Shown piece after piece: positions 11,851 to 25,620 of a stretch of 64,000 bases of DNA. The notes beneath the pieces were generated by a model that searched no databases, was not told where the DNA came from, and worked only from the letters and a program-made list of their open reading frames with translations. The translations under genes and the position numbers were made by a program. The DNA lies in assembly GCA_031213475.1 (NCBI GenBank), contig JARUPZ010000025.1, forward strand, positions 5,405,676-5,469,675, given 5' to 3'. The number at the start of each line of letters is the position of its first letter. Positions within the stretch are counted from its first letter, which is position 1. This DNA is from Nereocystis luetkeana. Its lineage: Eukaryota > Sar > Phaeophyceae > Laminariales > Laminariaceae.

Positions 11851-14800
11851 AGCGTTAGTGTATAACCGAATTAAACATTAAAACCCGTCCACCTCATGAA
11901 GTAGTCGGACGATTATCGTAAAATGTGTCAGAAATGATTTGTAAGTCAGTTTGTGTTTTAACCGTTTAGTCCAGGAACGATAGAGCGTGTAACCCCTATG
12001 CAATCTTGGGGATTTAGCAATGGTACGTCTTCCAAACTTGACGCCCGCCCACCCGCCGGCACTGCAGCCCGGTGAATGGTTGAAGGAATGTCGATCGCAA
12101 GCTGAGGGGTGGACATTTACAGGTTCATGACAATTAGTAATGGGGGTTGTACACCTCTCACGTGCTGTCTTTTTGAACAATATGAAATATTGCCGTGAAA
12201 AAGATATGCTGCTCGGTCAGACCTCGTTTCTCGCCGAAACGTGAAAATCTTTCTCCGACTGTTTGAAACATATTCAGACTGATGGCAAGGCTGACTGGCC
12301 GGAGACGGTTAACCCCGTGAAGCACATCATTTCCGCAACATCCACGACATTGGACGGCGGCACACATCAACATGTGAGCACATCATGTTTGGCTCAGGAT
12401 GGGCCTGGTATGTCTGCAGCCGGAGCATTCTACCCTCATCCTGTATCACCGCTACAGGTGTCGCGACAACCACTGATATATCGTTATATGTTGAGCTTGT
12501 TCTCCGAATACGATTTCGAATAGCTACAGCACCTACATGCGAAGTAGCAAAGGTTGACGGACCTTCACTTGATCTCCAGTACGCATTGTAAAGTTGCCAA
12601 ACTGTGTCTTCGTTGAATCAAGAAATCCATGCTGACCATGCCACGACCTAACTTCACTCTTTGCATGGATGCGTATCGTGCCGTCTCGATTATTGTCGAA
12701 GAATGAGCCAGCAGCCGTCATGTCTTCAGTGGTCCCCACACGTAAGGCGGCCGCCAGATCAGGTTGGTCAACTACGGCGTTTCTCACACACCATGAAGCC
12801 AGTCCGAGTGGCGAGCTGGGTTACTGGGTGTCATGGTACCAGAGGTAGACTGTCCACTTGTTAGCCCGTCCGGACGTGAGATATGAAGGCCTAGCAAAGT
12901 GTCATTGACTACCATTCGGTATTGGGCTGGGTGGGCCCGTAGGATCATATCTCAAGTGTTTATGAGGGTCCTTCACAGCCTGAGCCGAAACATGGTTTTG
13001 AAAAACAAATGAATTTTTAACCTCATGAACCATCCCATGGCGACGGTATATCTTGCAAATGATCGTATTGTATATTACAGCAGTAGTTAGTAACTCCCCA
13101 GACGGCGAACCCCGTCGATCGGACATATATATATGTTACGTAACGATTGTCGTGGCGCGCGGAAAAAGTCAAGATCCACCAACATCACGTTGCCACCGAA
13201 CGCAGATTTGGAAACATTTTTTTTTGCGATGGAACCAATTCACAGCCTTCCACCACGGTGTAGGGTACGGCCGTCGCCAAATACTCAACGATCGCATCGG
13301 CCGCACTGGCACAAATCGCACGCACAGTAACTTTGCAACTGCACGTACCCGTCCACGCAACGGGTATAAGTTGCTAGTGACATAGGATCGCGATCGTGGA
13401 CATCGGCACGTATGCCAACGCTCCAGCCATCGTGATGCATTCATCGTTTTCGAAGGAGGCGTAAACCCATTCGTTCATGCACGAATCAATAACAACCATA
13501 CGGTGTACGAGTACATGATCATTAATATCGTGGCTGACCGGCATGCATTATCAAACCTCGACATTGACTGACATTCAATTTATCGACTTGCGTAGTTGAA
13601 ACGTTACCACGCCGTCGAGGCACCAAAAGCTCTTTGAAGAACTGCAATAGTTTGCTTCTTTCAATTCTCCGCAAACTCCTCGACGGACTGGAACCGTTTT
13701 TGTGTTTATTTGCCCGTCCTGTCTCGAAACGAAATGATGACCAACGACGCGTTCGACGATTGAGGTTGCACATTTCCTGGAGATGGTTGCTGAATGCTAA
13801 CGCTTCATACCCCGATATCGCCGGACAGTATTTTGGGGCGTGCCATAGAGTGGCATGAATCTTATCTAACGCACCGGGCGTTGCCTTTATTGTGTTTGGT
13901 GTGTTGTGATTTGACGGCAGATGATGGGTATTTCCTGACGGCTGGATATATGGGAAGGGTTTATCCTCCGCGAGATGGGCGGTGTGCGCAATTCTGCATC
14001 AGGCGAGGAGAGAGCGCACGTACCTATGGCGCCTACGTACGAAATATTGCATAGTTTAGACTCTACGTCTGTACACCGATATGCTCGTGTGGCGGGTGCT
14101 GTGTTGCTATAAATTTTCCCTGGTGAGGCCAGCTGCTGTTACGTCTATTATACTGCCTGATGTTTGGTGTAGTCGGTCATGCTTCGGGTAGGCTGGGTTC
14201 GATCGATCGTGACTTCGGTATGATGGGAATCTATGAGGCGAACATATTCAGAACCTTAGCAAATGTGGACTCAGGCTGATAGATACCTCTAAATCTTTAC
14301 CAAACGTTCAACACACAAGACCCACAACGTCACAACAAAACACGCTCCACCGTCGTCGGTACGGCACTGCGTTCGTCTATCAGGCGCAAAGATTTTAGAC
14401 GGCCACACAGTGAAGGCTATATCCTAGACCCTGTTCTTGCGGTGCTCCACATCGTTTTTCGCTTGAGGTGCGCCGTTCTTGTTGAATCGTAGAAATGAAA
14501 TTATCCAGTATAGGTGGACATCCTAGCAATATATTTATTGGTTGGTGTGATGCTGATTCTTCTTTAACTGTGCCTCGTTTCTACGATTACAGGAAGTCGT
14601 GGCATCCCCATAGGACGAGCTCTTTGAGTTGCGTTTCTTGTCAGGACAACCTTCAGGCTGGAAACCGACAGGTTATCTTCATTGATAACCAGAGGTGCCG
14701 CGGAATAAATTTTATGGGGGCTGACCTTCGCAAATATATCCAACGGATGTCCCCGTGTACCAACAACGAGGACGGTATCGAAACGGAATGTACCGGCAGT

Positions 14801-17689
14801 ACGCAGGTAATGTCTCCCGGTGTGTATCGGGAACTTTGTCAACATTGAATTGTTGATCGGCCTTCGTGACGTATTGGGTTGTGATACACCACCGACGTTC
14901 AACAACGGGTGCGTGAGAGGCAACCCTCATGTATCGCCAACATTGACGGAACGAGTGTATGCGGTTTTTCTACACCTCGTTCTCGACAAAAATACGTTCA
15001 CTAACTTCGCACTCGGCCTCGGTACCCCCTGCCTCTTACTCGCAGTTGACGTCCATACTGGATATATTTCAACGGGGATCGAGTAGATTTAGTATTTTCC
15101 CAAGAGTAGCTACCCACCTCGCTTAAGAGTTATGGGTACGGAATATGACGCGTGCAGTGCCCGAAGAATACGTGACATGACTATTTGTACCTATAATAGT
15201 CTTTGTTTCTATATCGGCGATGTGGTTGAAACGAGCGCGAGGTTCATTCTTGACGGCCCGACGATAGGACTCTGCTGCCTTTGGTGAACCTGCTCCACGC
15301 GATGGGAGCAAGATCAAAGTTCAGAAGCGCATCAACCTTCGAACCGAAGGGCCTCGTTGAACACCCCCATTGTATTTACGAGATGCAACGGTTTGTGGAG
15401 GCCTGGCCCGCCCACCCCCGTCCCCCAACATATGGCATCGTCGTCGCTCACGTTGCTACTGGCAAACATGGTTATATTCGCCAGTAGTCAGATAGATTCC
15501 CAAGGTCGCTGGTGTTTGGTTTGGTCGGCATGCGCAATAGTTTCAGCACCTATCACCATGTCGTTGGCTTGCATATTGTCAACGTCAACGTATTGAGTTT
15601 GTGTGCTGGAGTCGTAAAGGTAGGTTGGTCACTTCTCCATGTACACTAGTGACTGCGCGTTTCACCTCATCTACAAGTAATGTATGGGGTGTATAATTCT
15701 CAGTGATTTAAACGTAATATCGCCAGCCTTACGCCTCTGTATAAGTAGGCCGCGCAACAGGTCTGTTGACCGGCCGATTGCCAAGGACATTGAACGATTG
15801 CCCGTAGCTCGGGGACTCTCTTTTGTACGACAAGAGGCATGTGCGGTCATGCATGGCGCCCATCTAAGAAACCCCGCGAGCTTGAGCATGGTAGGTTACC
15901 CAAGTACATATAATCATGTTGCTCATGGGGGCTTCGTTGGGTGGTCGACTCATGGTCGGCAATAATACTCCAGACAGGCAATTGCCCTTGCTGACGTCTG
16001 TCGTAGACCTTGGATCAGTATCCATGGGAAGTCGGATGTATGTCCGATGTGGCGTATGTTCGATGTACGAGAGTTCGATTAATATCGACCACGTCGTATT
16101 TGGATTGAAAATGGGTGCGTCTTCGCCCGGGCTCGTGCACCCTACACGCCGGTACAGTGCTTTTCCATCGCGTGTTTTTCACGCTGGGATATGCTTGCTT
16201 CGGTGGTCCGGATTTGTGTATTTCAGGGACGGGAAACTATAGCTGATAGGAAAAAATATTGTTCGTAGAAAATGGACAATGTATAGGTTTTTGGGTGTAC
16301 CGTAGGCCTCATTGAATGTGATCCCCCGAAAAAAGGTACCTGGAAACGTTGTCGGGGATGCCTGTCGTTCTACTGTAGTAATTACATTAACATTGGTTTG
16401 AGCCTTCTACCCAACCCGTTTGAACGCATCGACAAGAACACTTGACAAAAAAAATGAAAGCACCATGTAGCTGAAATAGCATGCCTCACCGTTTTGGCCG
16501 AAACTCGGCATCGCCGTCGACGAGTTGTTATAAAACATCCAAACGCTTTGAGTTCACGCATTCCCGGGCACGATCCGGCCATGTTCGGTAGTTTCCCCAC
16601 CCGAACGTGAAGCAATACACCCGTGCCAACGTTCTTGTTTTTGTACATGTTCGATTTGGAAACACTCGGTTAATGAATCAGATACGTGCCGAAACGTTCA
16701 TGTCGTTAATTAGCAACAAAACTGGTTTCGCATTCATTCGTAGACGGCGTTTGTTCTTACTGCCACACCATAACCGCTACTTATGTAAGCTGACTACAAT
16801 TTTAGCATCATCACTACTAGCTGTCTGGTCAGCGCTCAACGCACAGACATCTACAGTGGCGTCCAACTGGGTCCTGGGCCAAGCTGGATGCAACGGATCC
16901 GTTGAGAATATATCATGGTGTTCGCTGGCAGATTCTTTGAACAGCAAGAGTCAATATTGCTCTCTCTTCTCATCCTCTTTGCGACGCAAGCTACGTGACG
17001 TTTAGCCTCTTTTAATATACGAATTTCGGACTACCTTGGCTCCCCCCCTGTCGATACTAAACAATGTCGGAACAATATTCGTGTTTCCGTGCTCTTCGGA
17101 CCTGGGCTATCAGGTTTCACATTCCGGCAGGCAGTTTCAAGGTGAGGTACAGAGATTGCTCAAAGTTGTAGGGCTAGAATATGGAAGCTCAAACCTTACT
17201 GTAGTACGTAGCTTACGAGGAACAGACCCAAGTGTGGTTCGGTGGTTGTTTCCCGCGATGTACTCCAAAAACATGGTATTTCCAAGAATTATATTTCTCT
17301 GCATACGCCTCAAATTCATCATATTCCCGGAAACACGAAACTAGTGTTGTAACACTTGGAAGCGTTGACGTCCAGAGCACCGTCGTTGACGGATTTGGGG
17401 AGGCTTTCGTGTCTCCGAAGGCGACTCGAACGACTTGCGTACAATGTGTTTGTCGGTGGCGTCGCGCGATTACCTACACCGGACCGGCGGTTGACCGCGA
17501 TCTACAGGGGCTGCTCTTAACGATCCCTGAATTGCAGATACATGAATGAGCGGTAGATCGGACGCGAGGCAATGCGAATCTGTTAGGTTTTGATGTTGCA
17601 TATAGCGAAGATCGCTATCGGTAACAAGGGCAAAAACGCTGGCTAGAGAGATAAGAAAGCCATTTTCAATATCCATCAGTGGGTTCGAT
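11851..17689. other. Long non-coding stretch, no partner in the window
   Basis: Nearly 5.8 kb without tandem arrays and without a diverged copy elsewhere in the window, apart from a half MITE at 16295. Many 50-130 codon frames exist on both strands. They can be tiled into plausible-looking peptides by switching frames, but the same is true of the opposite strand, so no decayed gene is claimed. GGGTTCGATCGATCG near 14193 resembles a tRNA B box and a string repeated at 17690 and 50398. Confidence 0.35.
16295..16332 (+). mobile_element. Half MITE-like end
   Basis: TGTACCGTAGGCCTC followed by GTGATCCCCCG resembles the right end of the 29383-29491 element (TGTACCGTAGGTCCT, then TGGTCCCCCG). No matching left end was found, so this would be a solo or decayed terminus. 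Confidence 0.4.
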
Positions 17690-18690
17690 CGTAGTCATGA
17701 ATCCCATCCCTTATACTAGGTCAGGTACACTTGTCCGTGCCAAGATCACCCTGATCCTTCCACATTCATTCGGTGATAACTGTGATGACAGATGGACTTG
17801 GCGCCCCCAATGAAAGTAAGCGTTCACCTGATATGTACCGGTAGGGCTGCACAGAGTTTCTCCACCTTTTTTAAATGATGCATTGCCCTCCGTATATCAT
17901 ATCCCATTATGTGTTCTTGAAACGGCCATCATATATTAGCTGGAACCAAACATATCCTGGGGCAGGTTTTCTGTGTGGAGCACCAGTAACGACCAGAGGT
18001 CACTATGTACCAATATATGTGTTCCCTCGTATGGCACTCAAACAGTTCTAGTGTGTGCCCCTCCTAACGGGGGCAGTTGCATAATAAGGTTGTTGTAACA
18101 TCGCGTCGTAAGTTAATTGGTAGAATGTTTGGGACTATTGAGGTCTTTGGCTGCGACCAGCTGGCGACTCTAACCCAAGGTTACTACTGCCGTAAGAATT
18201 TTCCGGCAATTAACACAGAACCTCGTCTAAATAATCATGCGCCCTTCTAAAACATGCGCCAAACAAGAAGTCCCATCACTCATAAAAGTGGCAATCATAG
18301 GTTCCCACAGTAAACGTTCTTTTTTTTTGTGCCGCTTGACGGCGGCAATGACGAAATATGTACTGTAGCATGATTCTGTATTACGAGGATCTCTAGGCAT
18401 CCACGACGGCCGCCGCCCATTTGAACATAGTATGTATGTGCCGTGTGCGTTGCGAAGTCCGAGCACCGTGTAGGTGATATATATTCGAAGTTTCATGTGG
18501 CGCCCGGAACGGACAAGCCTAGGCTTCAAGAGGAAATAAATGTTGCACGCGAGCCTAACGCGTCTGTTACATCGATCAGTTACACCAAGACATTTAAAAA
18601 CTGGGTACTGGTGTGCACGGTTACACCCACGCCGGGTTCGAGATATTATAAGGATGGACCGGACGAAGCTCAAAGTACATAAACAATGAC
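17690..18690 (+). repeat. Diverged duplication A, block R5 copy 1
   Basis: Aligns with 50390-51850. Anchors are GTGGGTTCGATCGTAGTCA (17691), ACAGAGTTTCT.CAC, GGCTGCGACCAGC (18151), ACGACGGCCGCCGC (18403), AACACCGTG.AGG-like sequence (18464) and GGTTCGAG. Small insertions separate the blocks and substitutions are mostly transitions. Frames in the two copies are broken independently, so no shared protein is demonstrated. Confidence 0.7.
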
Positions 18691-19114
18691 AAGAAGAAAA
18701 AATAACAATCGACTGGGATAGTGCCCGTAGGACGCAAAGTATGCATATATATATGTGAAGCCATCGTCTATCGTGGTCTCCAATCGTTATATGTTGGTGA
18801 CTAAACTTCAGGACAGTATTCCTTTTAAACAACCCATTGAATTGGCAGACGACACGCCAAATTAGACTGTGTGTTCGGGTAGCGCGTCATACGGAGAACC
18901 TTGTCAAAGGAACAGCGGTCTGCCGCCACAGCAAACTCATCCTTCAGTTGTTGTTCGCTGTTTTCGTTTGTTCGTCATGTTTTCGGTGTCACCTGCACAC
19001 GGTACATTACTACTTCCCTCATCCGCTGAACCCGGGTTCCAGTAATTTCAATGGTATATATTGCATAATCTGACACCACACATATGGTTTCAAAGCGTAG
19101 CGGGCGTAGCACCG
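18691..19114. other. Spacer inside duplication A, copy 1
   Basis: The corresponding interval in the second copy (51.85-53.09 kb) is about 800 bp longer because it contains repeats R3 and R8. Nothing else is recognised. Confidence 0.45.
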
Positions 19115-19340
19115 CAATCGTTAGCGCATGGGTGTCGGTTGTGTGCTTGCGGGCGTCTAGATGAGAGGTGAACATTTAGTTGAAAAATCATTTGCCATGC
19201 ATCGTGTTGCGTACTGCTTGGTGTTCACGGTACCTACAACCTTTTAGCAGGGTTGTGACAACACCAACAAACAGTTCAAAATGGTTCCTGGTAGACTGGT
19301 AAATATAGTGGGCCGGCCGACGACGGGTATGGTCAAACTG
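19115..19340 (+). repeat. Diverged duplication A, block R6 copy 1
   Basis: Aligns with 53090-53330 through GCTTGCGG.CGTC.AGA, GTGAACATTTAG, TACGGCAC/CACGGTAC, GACAACACCA.C.AA and the CCGGCCGAC region. It is in the same order relative to R5 and R7 in both copies. Confidence 0.65.
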
Positions 19341-21419
19341 GGCGACCTATGACGGACAAGTTTTTGTGAACAAGCGGCAACATAGTTTTTTCTTAGCATA
19401 TCGCAAGGAATTTTAATGCTTCAACCACACCTTTACGTGAAAAAGTGAATGTACTACTGTAGACTCCAATATAATATTCAGACTGCGATGTACATGCGAC
19501 AGTGTTTACAGTGAGAATTCCAGAAAACTATTTCTGACAGTGGGTCAAAGGTATGAACCCCTATTATTACATATATCAAATTAATTGTTCACTCACATCA
19601 GATCTACCCCAATTTTCTGGACCCGTTTATGTTTTGAAGCAGGATTTCAGCCGCACATCGTCTCTCGATACCTCAAACGCATTTTAGATTATCTCGTTTT
19701 TGCCTGAAGCGGCAGGCCATAGTCGACAGAATCTACATATATTGAAGAAACAAAGTTTTTTCTGTGAGATCGAAGATGGATGTCGTCGAAAGTCATAATA
19801 TTATGTGCAAGCTGTGTCTGGTAACTTGGGTCGCGCTTATCACGGGGTTTATTTGGCTGCATGCAGGACACATAATAATATCCCATATACGATTACACAG
19901 AGTCTCCTTCAGCTGCTGCAGAATTCAGGGAGTGTGTGGGTCAAACAATTATACAAGTATTACATGCGTCAGCTGTGAGTTTGACCGATTAGATAGTTGA
20001 TGCCCAACTTTAAAAGCGGCGTAGTACGGCTCGAAACGTCTCAAAAATATTTGAAAAAAAAAGGAGGTTGTTTGCCATGAATCGGGATATTTTCCGCTGT
20101 AGTAGCTATTAAAACATGTACTGATTTCTTCATATATATCTATCTATACTGCTGTAAATAGACGTAAATATATTATACACATATATTTGGACACCATCAT
20201 AACCATACTACCGAAGGGTTCTACGGGTTATATATAGCCCCCTGCAGAATAGTTTCAAGTACACGACGAAGACTAATTCTGAAGGTGCAAAGTACGGGAG
20301 TGCGTGTGTCTACGTGGTGTGTCTATAATTGTTACTAATATTAATAGTAAAATTCTCAAGGTTGCACGTACTATCTGTAGCTAGCTATTAATATATACCC
20401 TGGTATGTTTTTCGATTGTGTAAATCGTACCTTGTACTGTTGTTTAGAAAAAAAAAATTGTTTGGTGCGTGGCTTTCCTTTTTGTTTCCGAGGTTATCTT
20501 CTTACGGGAAAGTTATGAGGGTTCAATGTTAAACATCTCAAGCTGCACGCAGTGTCGGATGGCGAGAGAAATAATAACATACCGTATATTTTCGGACATA
20601 CTACCATAACTACAGCCGGCGCGCAGCAATATGAAATAAATATGTGTGTCGTTTGTTTCGAGAGGATTTGAAGTGGTGCGTGCAAGGACGAATTTTCATA
20701 CGGTATACAGTATTCTATATTGCAACAACTTTAAGTGGTGTGTCTGTGTTTTCGAGGGAAAGTGAAGTGGAGCATGCGAAGACATTTTTCGTTTCGATAC
20801 TTTTTATGCGGTACATATATTGCTGCATTATAAATGACATATATTACACCCGCTCGCGGACGGGTTATGACGTGTACAATGTACCACACGACTCGTATTA
20901 CAATTATGTTACACGTAGTAGTATATTGCAAATGTGAACGGGTACGTTTCGTGTTTATCACACTGCCGGACAGTAGCCACCCTATGTCGGGGCCACCCTT
21001 GCCGTGTTTGAGTGTTTGAGGCTCAATTTCTGACCGTCTGTTATTCGGTCGACGATATTGCAGTCCTTCCGCACACGGGTTCCCCATCGCGGCGAGGTTC
21101 CGAAACGTATAACCCATTGCGGCGCGTCGATAACAGACCTTAGATCGGTGATCGACAGGTGAGCATGAAGACTATGATATCGTGACTAAATATTTATCTC
21201 CCACGTCAAGTAAACCCTGCTTTGTGACGCAACCGGTACGTACTTATCAATATTTAAATTCGTGTTGCCGAGCACCGGGTATGTATGTCGTTTTTTCTCC
21301 GATAACATATTTTACGTTTTTCAGTCCCACCTGAATCATGTATCCTCTTCGCAATTGGTGGTACATAGTCTCTGTCCGGTCAAACTGTGCAACGTGAATT
21401 CTTCACGGTTGATTTGACG
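19341..21419. other. A/T-rich spacer of duplication A, copy 1
   Basis: 20.04-20.46 kb is strongly A/T rich with short A runs. Similarity to the second copy is too weak to align by eye here. Several 60-130 codon frames occur on both strands, none recognisable. Confidence 0.4.
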
Positions 21420-23060
21420 ATGTAAGGACAGCACCGCCATGCTGCCGTTTAGCGAGGTTTGGACAAAATGCAGGGATAAAACTCTTGCCATTTGTTTCAA
21501 GTAGCTTAGTCGTGTCTCTTCTTCGTTAATTGTTAATTTCGTCTCATGTATCTTGTTGAAGTACGCCGTAGAGTGTTTGTACCCTTCTCTCGCGCCCTTT
21601 TAGTTTTGAGCGATATTATCTACGTACACGATTTTTCGTGGCAACCGAGGTCGTTTGACTAAAAATTGACGTCACCGCATGCACTTTTGCTTTGTCTCCA
21701 TGCCACTGCCACTCTGTATAAACGTCATTTTTGCGAATAAGCGCTACCTCGTATAACGGTCTATAGGTAGTCGACCATTGTTTAAAAAGCCAAAACACGT
21801 GTTCAAGCTGCTGGTGAAAATGCATATGAATAGAAGGTTGCAACGTACAGCATTGAGGCATTTCCGTGGTTGTAGTCTTAAGAGTAGTTCTTGTAGGTGT
21901 TGTAGTAGGAGTAGTAGTGGAAGTGGTATTTGTACTAGTAACAGCAGTAGTAGTAGTAGTAGTAGTAGCAGGCGTAGAAGGAGTAGCAGCATTTGATTAG
22001 TATATGGTACAAGTATTATACACAAAATTAACCTCTATCTCTGTAGAAATACTTGGTATAGCGAATAGTGCAACACGCCTCGTAAGAAATGGCGGCGTAA
22101 AAAAGAAAGATAGGCGGAAATATCACCAGACACATAAGAGGCGTCCGACTGAACCTATTCTTCGACGAAAAACCCTAGACTTAGCTACGCGATTCCCTTT
22201 TGGTCACCAAGCTTGCTGGATCGGTCGCCCCTTGTAACATTGCGGAGCGTTTCAGTTTTCCTAATGTTCAGTTATGATCGGCCACTATGTATTGCGCATT
22301 GCAGTTCACTGGTATCCGACGTTTTTCTACGGTATGTGTTTGCTTTGTTCTTGTGTCTACCGTGTAATATATACTATGAATAAAAACGTGTGTTTCGACG
22401 GGAACTCCAAAGAAAGTCTTGTGTGATGTATTGTCGAACATTCTCGGAGTCAGCGGGGGGTGGAGAGAACAGCAGGCGTGTAGGCCCAGAGGCAGACCCA
22501 GGACTCAGATCTTGCGAGATAGTCAATGTCGTTTGCGGCTAGACCCCAAGCGCCATCCGTATGACACGAGCTGAAATGGGATAGAGCCATTGTCACACGG
22601 GTGGGTTTCAAGATGTAGAGAGCGCCTTGCGCGAGCAAGGTGTCGCTGCGGAGACGTTCGTCCACCTTGAGCGAACAAGAGTACAACAGCGAGCTCGAAA
22701 GCCCCTTTGTTCCATCGAGACTCGGCGAATTGACGCGAGTGGCTCGACCACTGCACTTTATCCAGAACAGCACCCTTCAGTGAGGCTGGCACGGCCAAGC
22801 GTGGGCAATGCCGAGCCATCGATCGAGACGACGTAGCATTGTTCGGCGATGATGACGACCTCGACTCTGGTGAAATAAATCTAACGTTCTGGAATGCTCA
22901 CCGGAACGTGCTATACCTAGTATCACTCAGCGCTCCCCGCCCGTGATTGTATATTCACGAAGCTGCATATCAAGCTGGGTTAAGGGGTATATGAAGGTCT
23001 TCATGTCGCGACGGGAGCGAGCGCCTTCTTAAGGGTTATTGCACACCAGGTGGTGTTCAC
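21420..23060 (+). repeat. Diverged duplication A, block R7 copy 1
   Basis: Aligns with 55195-56850. Anchors are TTGTTGAAGTACGCC (21550), GTACACGATTTTCG (21624), the imperfect TAG/AGT triplet tract (21880-21996), TATACACAAA, GTTTGCGGCTAGACCCCAA (22530), GAGACGTTCG.CCACCTTGA (22652), GCACGGCCAA.CGTGGG, GACGACGTAG and CATATCAAGCTG (22968). The longest continuous block of the duplication, about 65-70% alike by eye. Confidence 0.75.
21880..21996 (+). repeat. Imperfect AGT/TAG microsatellite
   Basis: Runs of AGT/TAG triplets interrupted by GTGG, GGT and AGC changes. The matching position in the second copy (55682-55745) is shorter, so the tract expanded or contracted after the duplication. Confidence 0.8.
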
Positions 23061-25127
23061 CCTTGACCGTTGAGACGCAGAACGCACGCAGTGGTTTAGT
23101 CACGAGATGTACAACAAAGTACGAGATAAACATGCCGGAAGACGTTTTCTCAACCAGTAATGAAACCAAATCGATTTTTTCCAGGTGAAAACGAAGAAGG
23201 CTCAGAAAACAATTGTATACACACAGAAGGGTGGCTTCGCAACAGCGAGCTGACGCCCACCTGCGGCTCCGCGAATGCTCGTAATGACTAAGGGCGTACC
23301 GGTATGCAACTCGAAGTATTAGTGCGACAGTACTGCGAAGGGCTTCATAAAATAACGAAACAATGAGTGAGAAATGAGAAAAGGCTGCAAACACAAGAAA
23401 AACAAACACTACCATACGCCATCCAGCTCTACACCGCATTACTCGTTCTTATACCGCAGCAACCAGCACTACAAAGTAGGTACGAGACACTCGACATACG
23501 TATTGTATACTTCCTGCACAGATTGATACAAATCAATTACTCGAGCAGCAGTCGATCGAGTTAATCAACAGAACGAGTGCCGGCTATTGCTGTGGGGTAC
23601 CAAGCTCAGCAGGAGCAAGTAACAGCAGCGGAGCATACAGGTACATATCATACGAAAACATCACTGGCACGTGACTTCCGCCTAGAAGCCATTTGAATAT
23701 CGATTGCGAGACGGTAGTCGTACATATTTCGAAACATATGGACCCATCTTTTATCTTCAAGATGCGGAGATACATCCTGGAAAGGAGTTGACATGCACAA
23801 CAAACATGCTCACACGGGGGTCAGCAGCAAAATCATTTTGCAAACACAGCAGCTGCAATAGCAGCAAAACGGAACAGCCGCAAGACATACATCGCAGTAG
23901 CGCCAGGGCAGCGGAAGAACAGATGCAGCAGCAGCAGAAGCAGTACCACTTCATGCAACCCCCGAGGTTGCCCCTGGCACAACAATGGGGGCACGGGAGC
24001 CGGATGGCGCACGAGGAGGGAGGGCATAAGAATATATCTCAGGCTGACCTACTCCGGGAAAGGCCTGCGTGAGCACCAGCAAAAGCAACAGCAGAACAAC
24101 ACAGCAGCTGCCGCCTGCAGAAGCAGCAGCAGGAGAGGCGCAGCAAAGCAGCTGTAGCATCTGCAGCATTAGCACATCACGCACGCTCGAAGCCGCTCAT
24201 GGCCCAGCTGCCGAGGCAGTGGAGCACGGTGGGCACCACGAAGAAAGCTCTGAAAGTGCGAGTCCTAATTCGCAGTGGTTCTCGAGATACGACCTATGGA
24301 TGGTGTTTCCATTTTTCGGCCGGCTAAGCTCGTACGTACTAGACGCTGGGAGTCCGTATGGTATATTCCGTATGCAGATAGATACCAAACAATTTGGTGG
24401 TCAGCAGTCGTTCGAGGTTAATCGACAGTAGGAAGCGCCGGCGACAGCGTTGGTGCAGCAAGCTCACTACGGCAAGCACCAGCAGCATGGCGTATATGTT
24501 ACAGCTGCCTCCTCTTGTGTGCCGCTATCGGCTCGGTCTCACCTCGATAGCCAGCTGTTGTCGTTCGTTGAGAGAGTCCTCATGGGGATTTCCTCCGTAC
24601 CTCGCTCCTAAATCCTCTCTGGCCACGGGGTGGCCAGACGCCACGAGAGTTGAGTGTTGGTATTGCTCAGCGAATGCGACGTGGGATTAACTGACATGCA
24701 CGTTATGGGCAACTGACATGAACGTGGGGGGCAAGATCCATGCACGGTGTGTGAACAGGATATGGTTTGACTTGTTTCTTTCGTTCTTTGGTGGGATTGA
24801 CTAACCCCAGGTAGGGCCAGAGAGCACCCGCATCGACTATTACAGCCGATACAGGGTTTCCATGACCCAGACAATGGCCTCCCCCGCCGGGGACACTCCA
24901 TTGTATACCTACATCGATATGACAGCGAGCCATCCTACGGCTTTTTCGCTGCCTTACACGATGCACCCTCCGTGCGTCACTGGTCAGGTCAGTCAACGTA
25001 CATAACAGAATACCCTGTCGCCCACCTGGGCGACTCCTGAAGCCGGTAGCGCTGCAACACACCCCCTGCCCGACGCATAACTATCGTCGGTGCACAGCGG
25101 GTATCCCGGCCACTACCTGGTAACAGC
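23061..25127. other. CAG-rich non-coding stretch
   Basis: 23.83-24.18 kb is rich in CAG/GCA triplets, giving poly-Gln or poly-Ala stretches depending on frame. Two consecutive plus-strand frames (23704-24072 and 24069-24431) overlap by 4 bp, but their composition is driven by the triplets and no domain is visible. No gene is called. Confidence 0.4.
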
Positions 25128-25620
25128 GTGGGCAACTCCTCCTCCATATCCCCGACGAACCGGCTACCGCGTCCTTCCTTATCCGTTCGACGATTAACGA
25201 GCTTCGGCCACGTACGGACATCCCCGATGCTCGTGACGCGGCTCCTACGCCTTCCGCTTCTCCTTCTGACGGTCACTGCTGCTGTTTCGGCTTCTGCGGC
25301 GGCTGCAGTTGCTGCTGCTGCTGACGACACAGTTGCTGCGCCTGATGCTGTTCCACCTCTTCCTCCTTCTCCTGCTGGGCCGGCTGTTTACGCTCCCTCC
25401 GCGGCGGCGGAGGTGGTGGACCTGATTGCCCCCCCGTCCTGCGGGTTCCCGTTGCCGTGCTCGGTTGCTGCTACTGCGGTTGCGCTCTTGCGTGGCACTC
25501 CTGCTACGGCGGTGGTGGCTGCTACGGCGGTCACGACTGCGACTTCGGCTCCGTGCATCTAACTTGAAAATGGTACGATGCTTTAGCATCCTTAGCCGCT
25601 TATGTAACGGGGTACACACA
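25128..25620. other. GC-rich low-complexity island, possible relic coding tract
   Basis: Dense GCT/GCG/CAG triplets give an Ala/Pro-rich frame on plus and Arg/Ser-rich or Gln/Glu/Lys-rich frames on minus. On the minus strand a proline run (GPPPPP) followed by a charged Gln-rich tail is separated from an upstream open segment by a run of seven G at about 25430, where one base would join the frames. This resembles the disordered parts of many proteins, including retroelement gag, but nothing specific identifies it. Confidence 0.25.

Noticed and set aside
11851-17689. A decayed multi-kilobase minus-strand gene (possibly viral) readable by switching frames
   Set aside because: Plausible peptides can be tiled on the minus strand, but equally plausible ones occur on the plus strand. 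Choosing the best of three frames over 50-100 codon segments is expected by chance, and no motif or paralogue supports it.
18443-18682. Conserved protein between 18.44 kb and 51.6 kb (shared SEHR.G string)
   Set aside because: The similarity is nucleotide-level across the whole duplication; substitutions show no codon-position pattern by eye and the second copy has stops and frameshifts.
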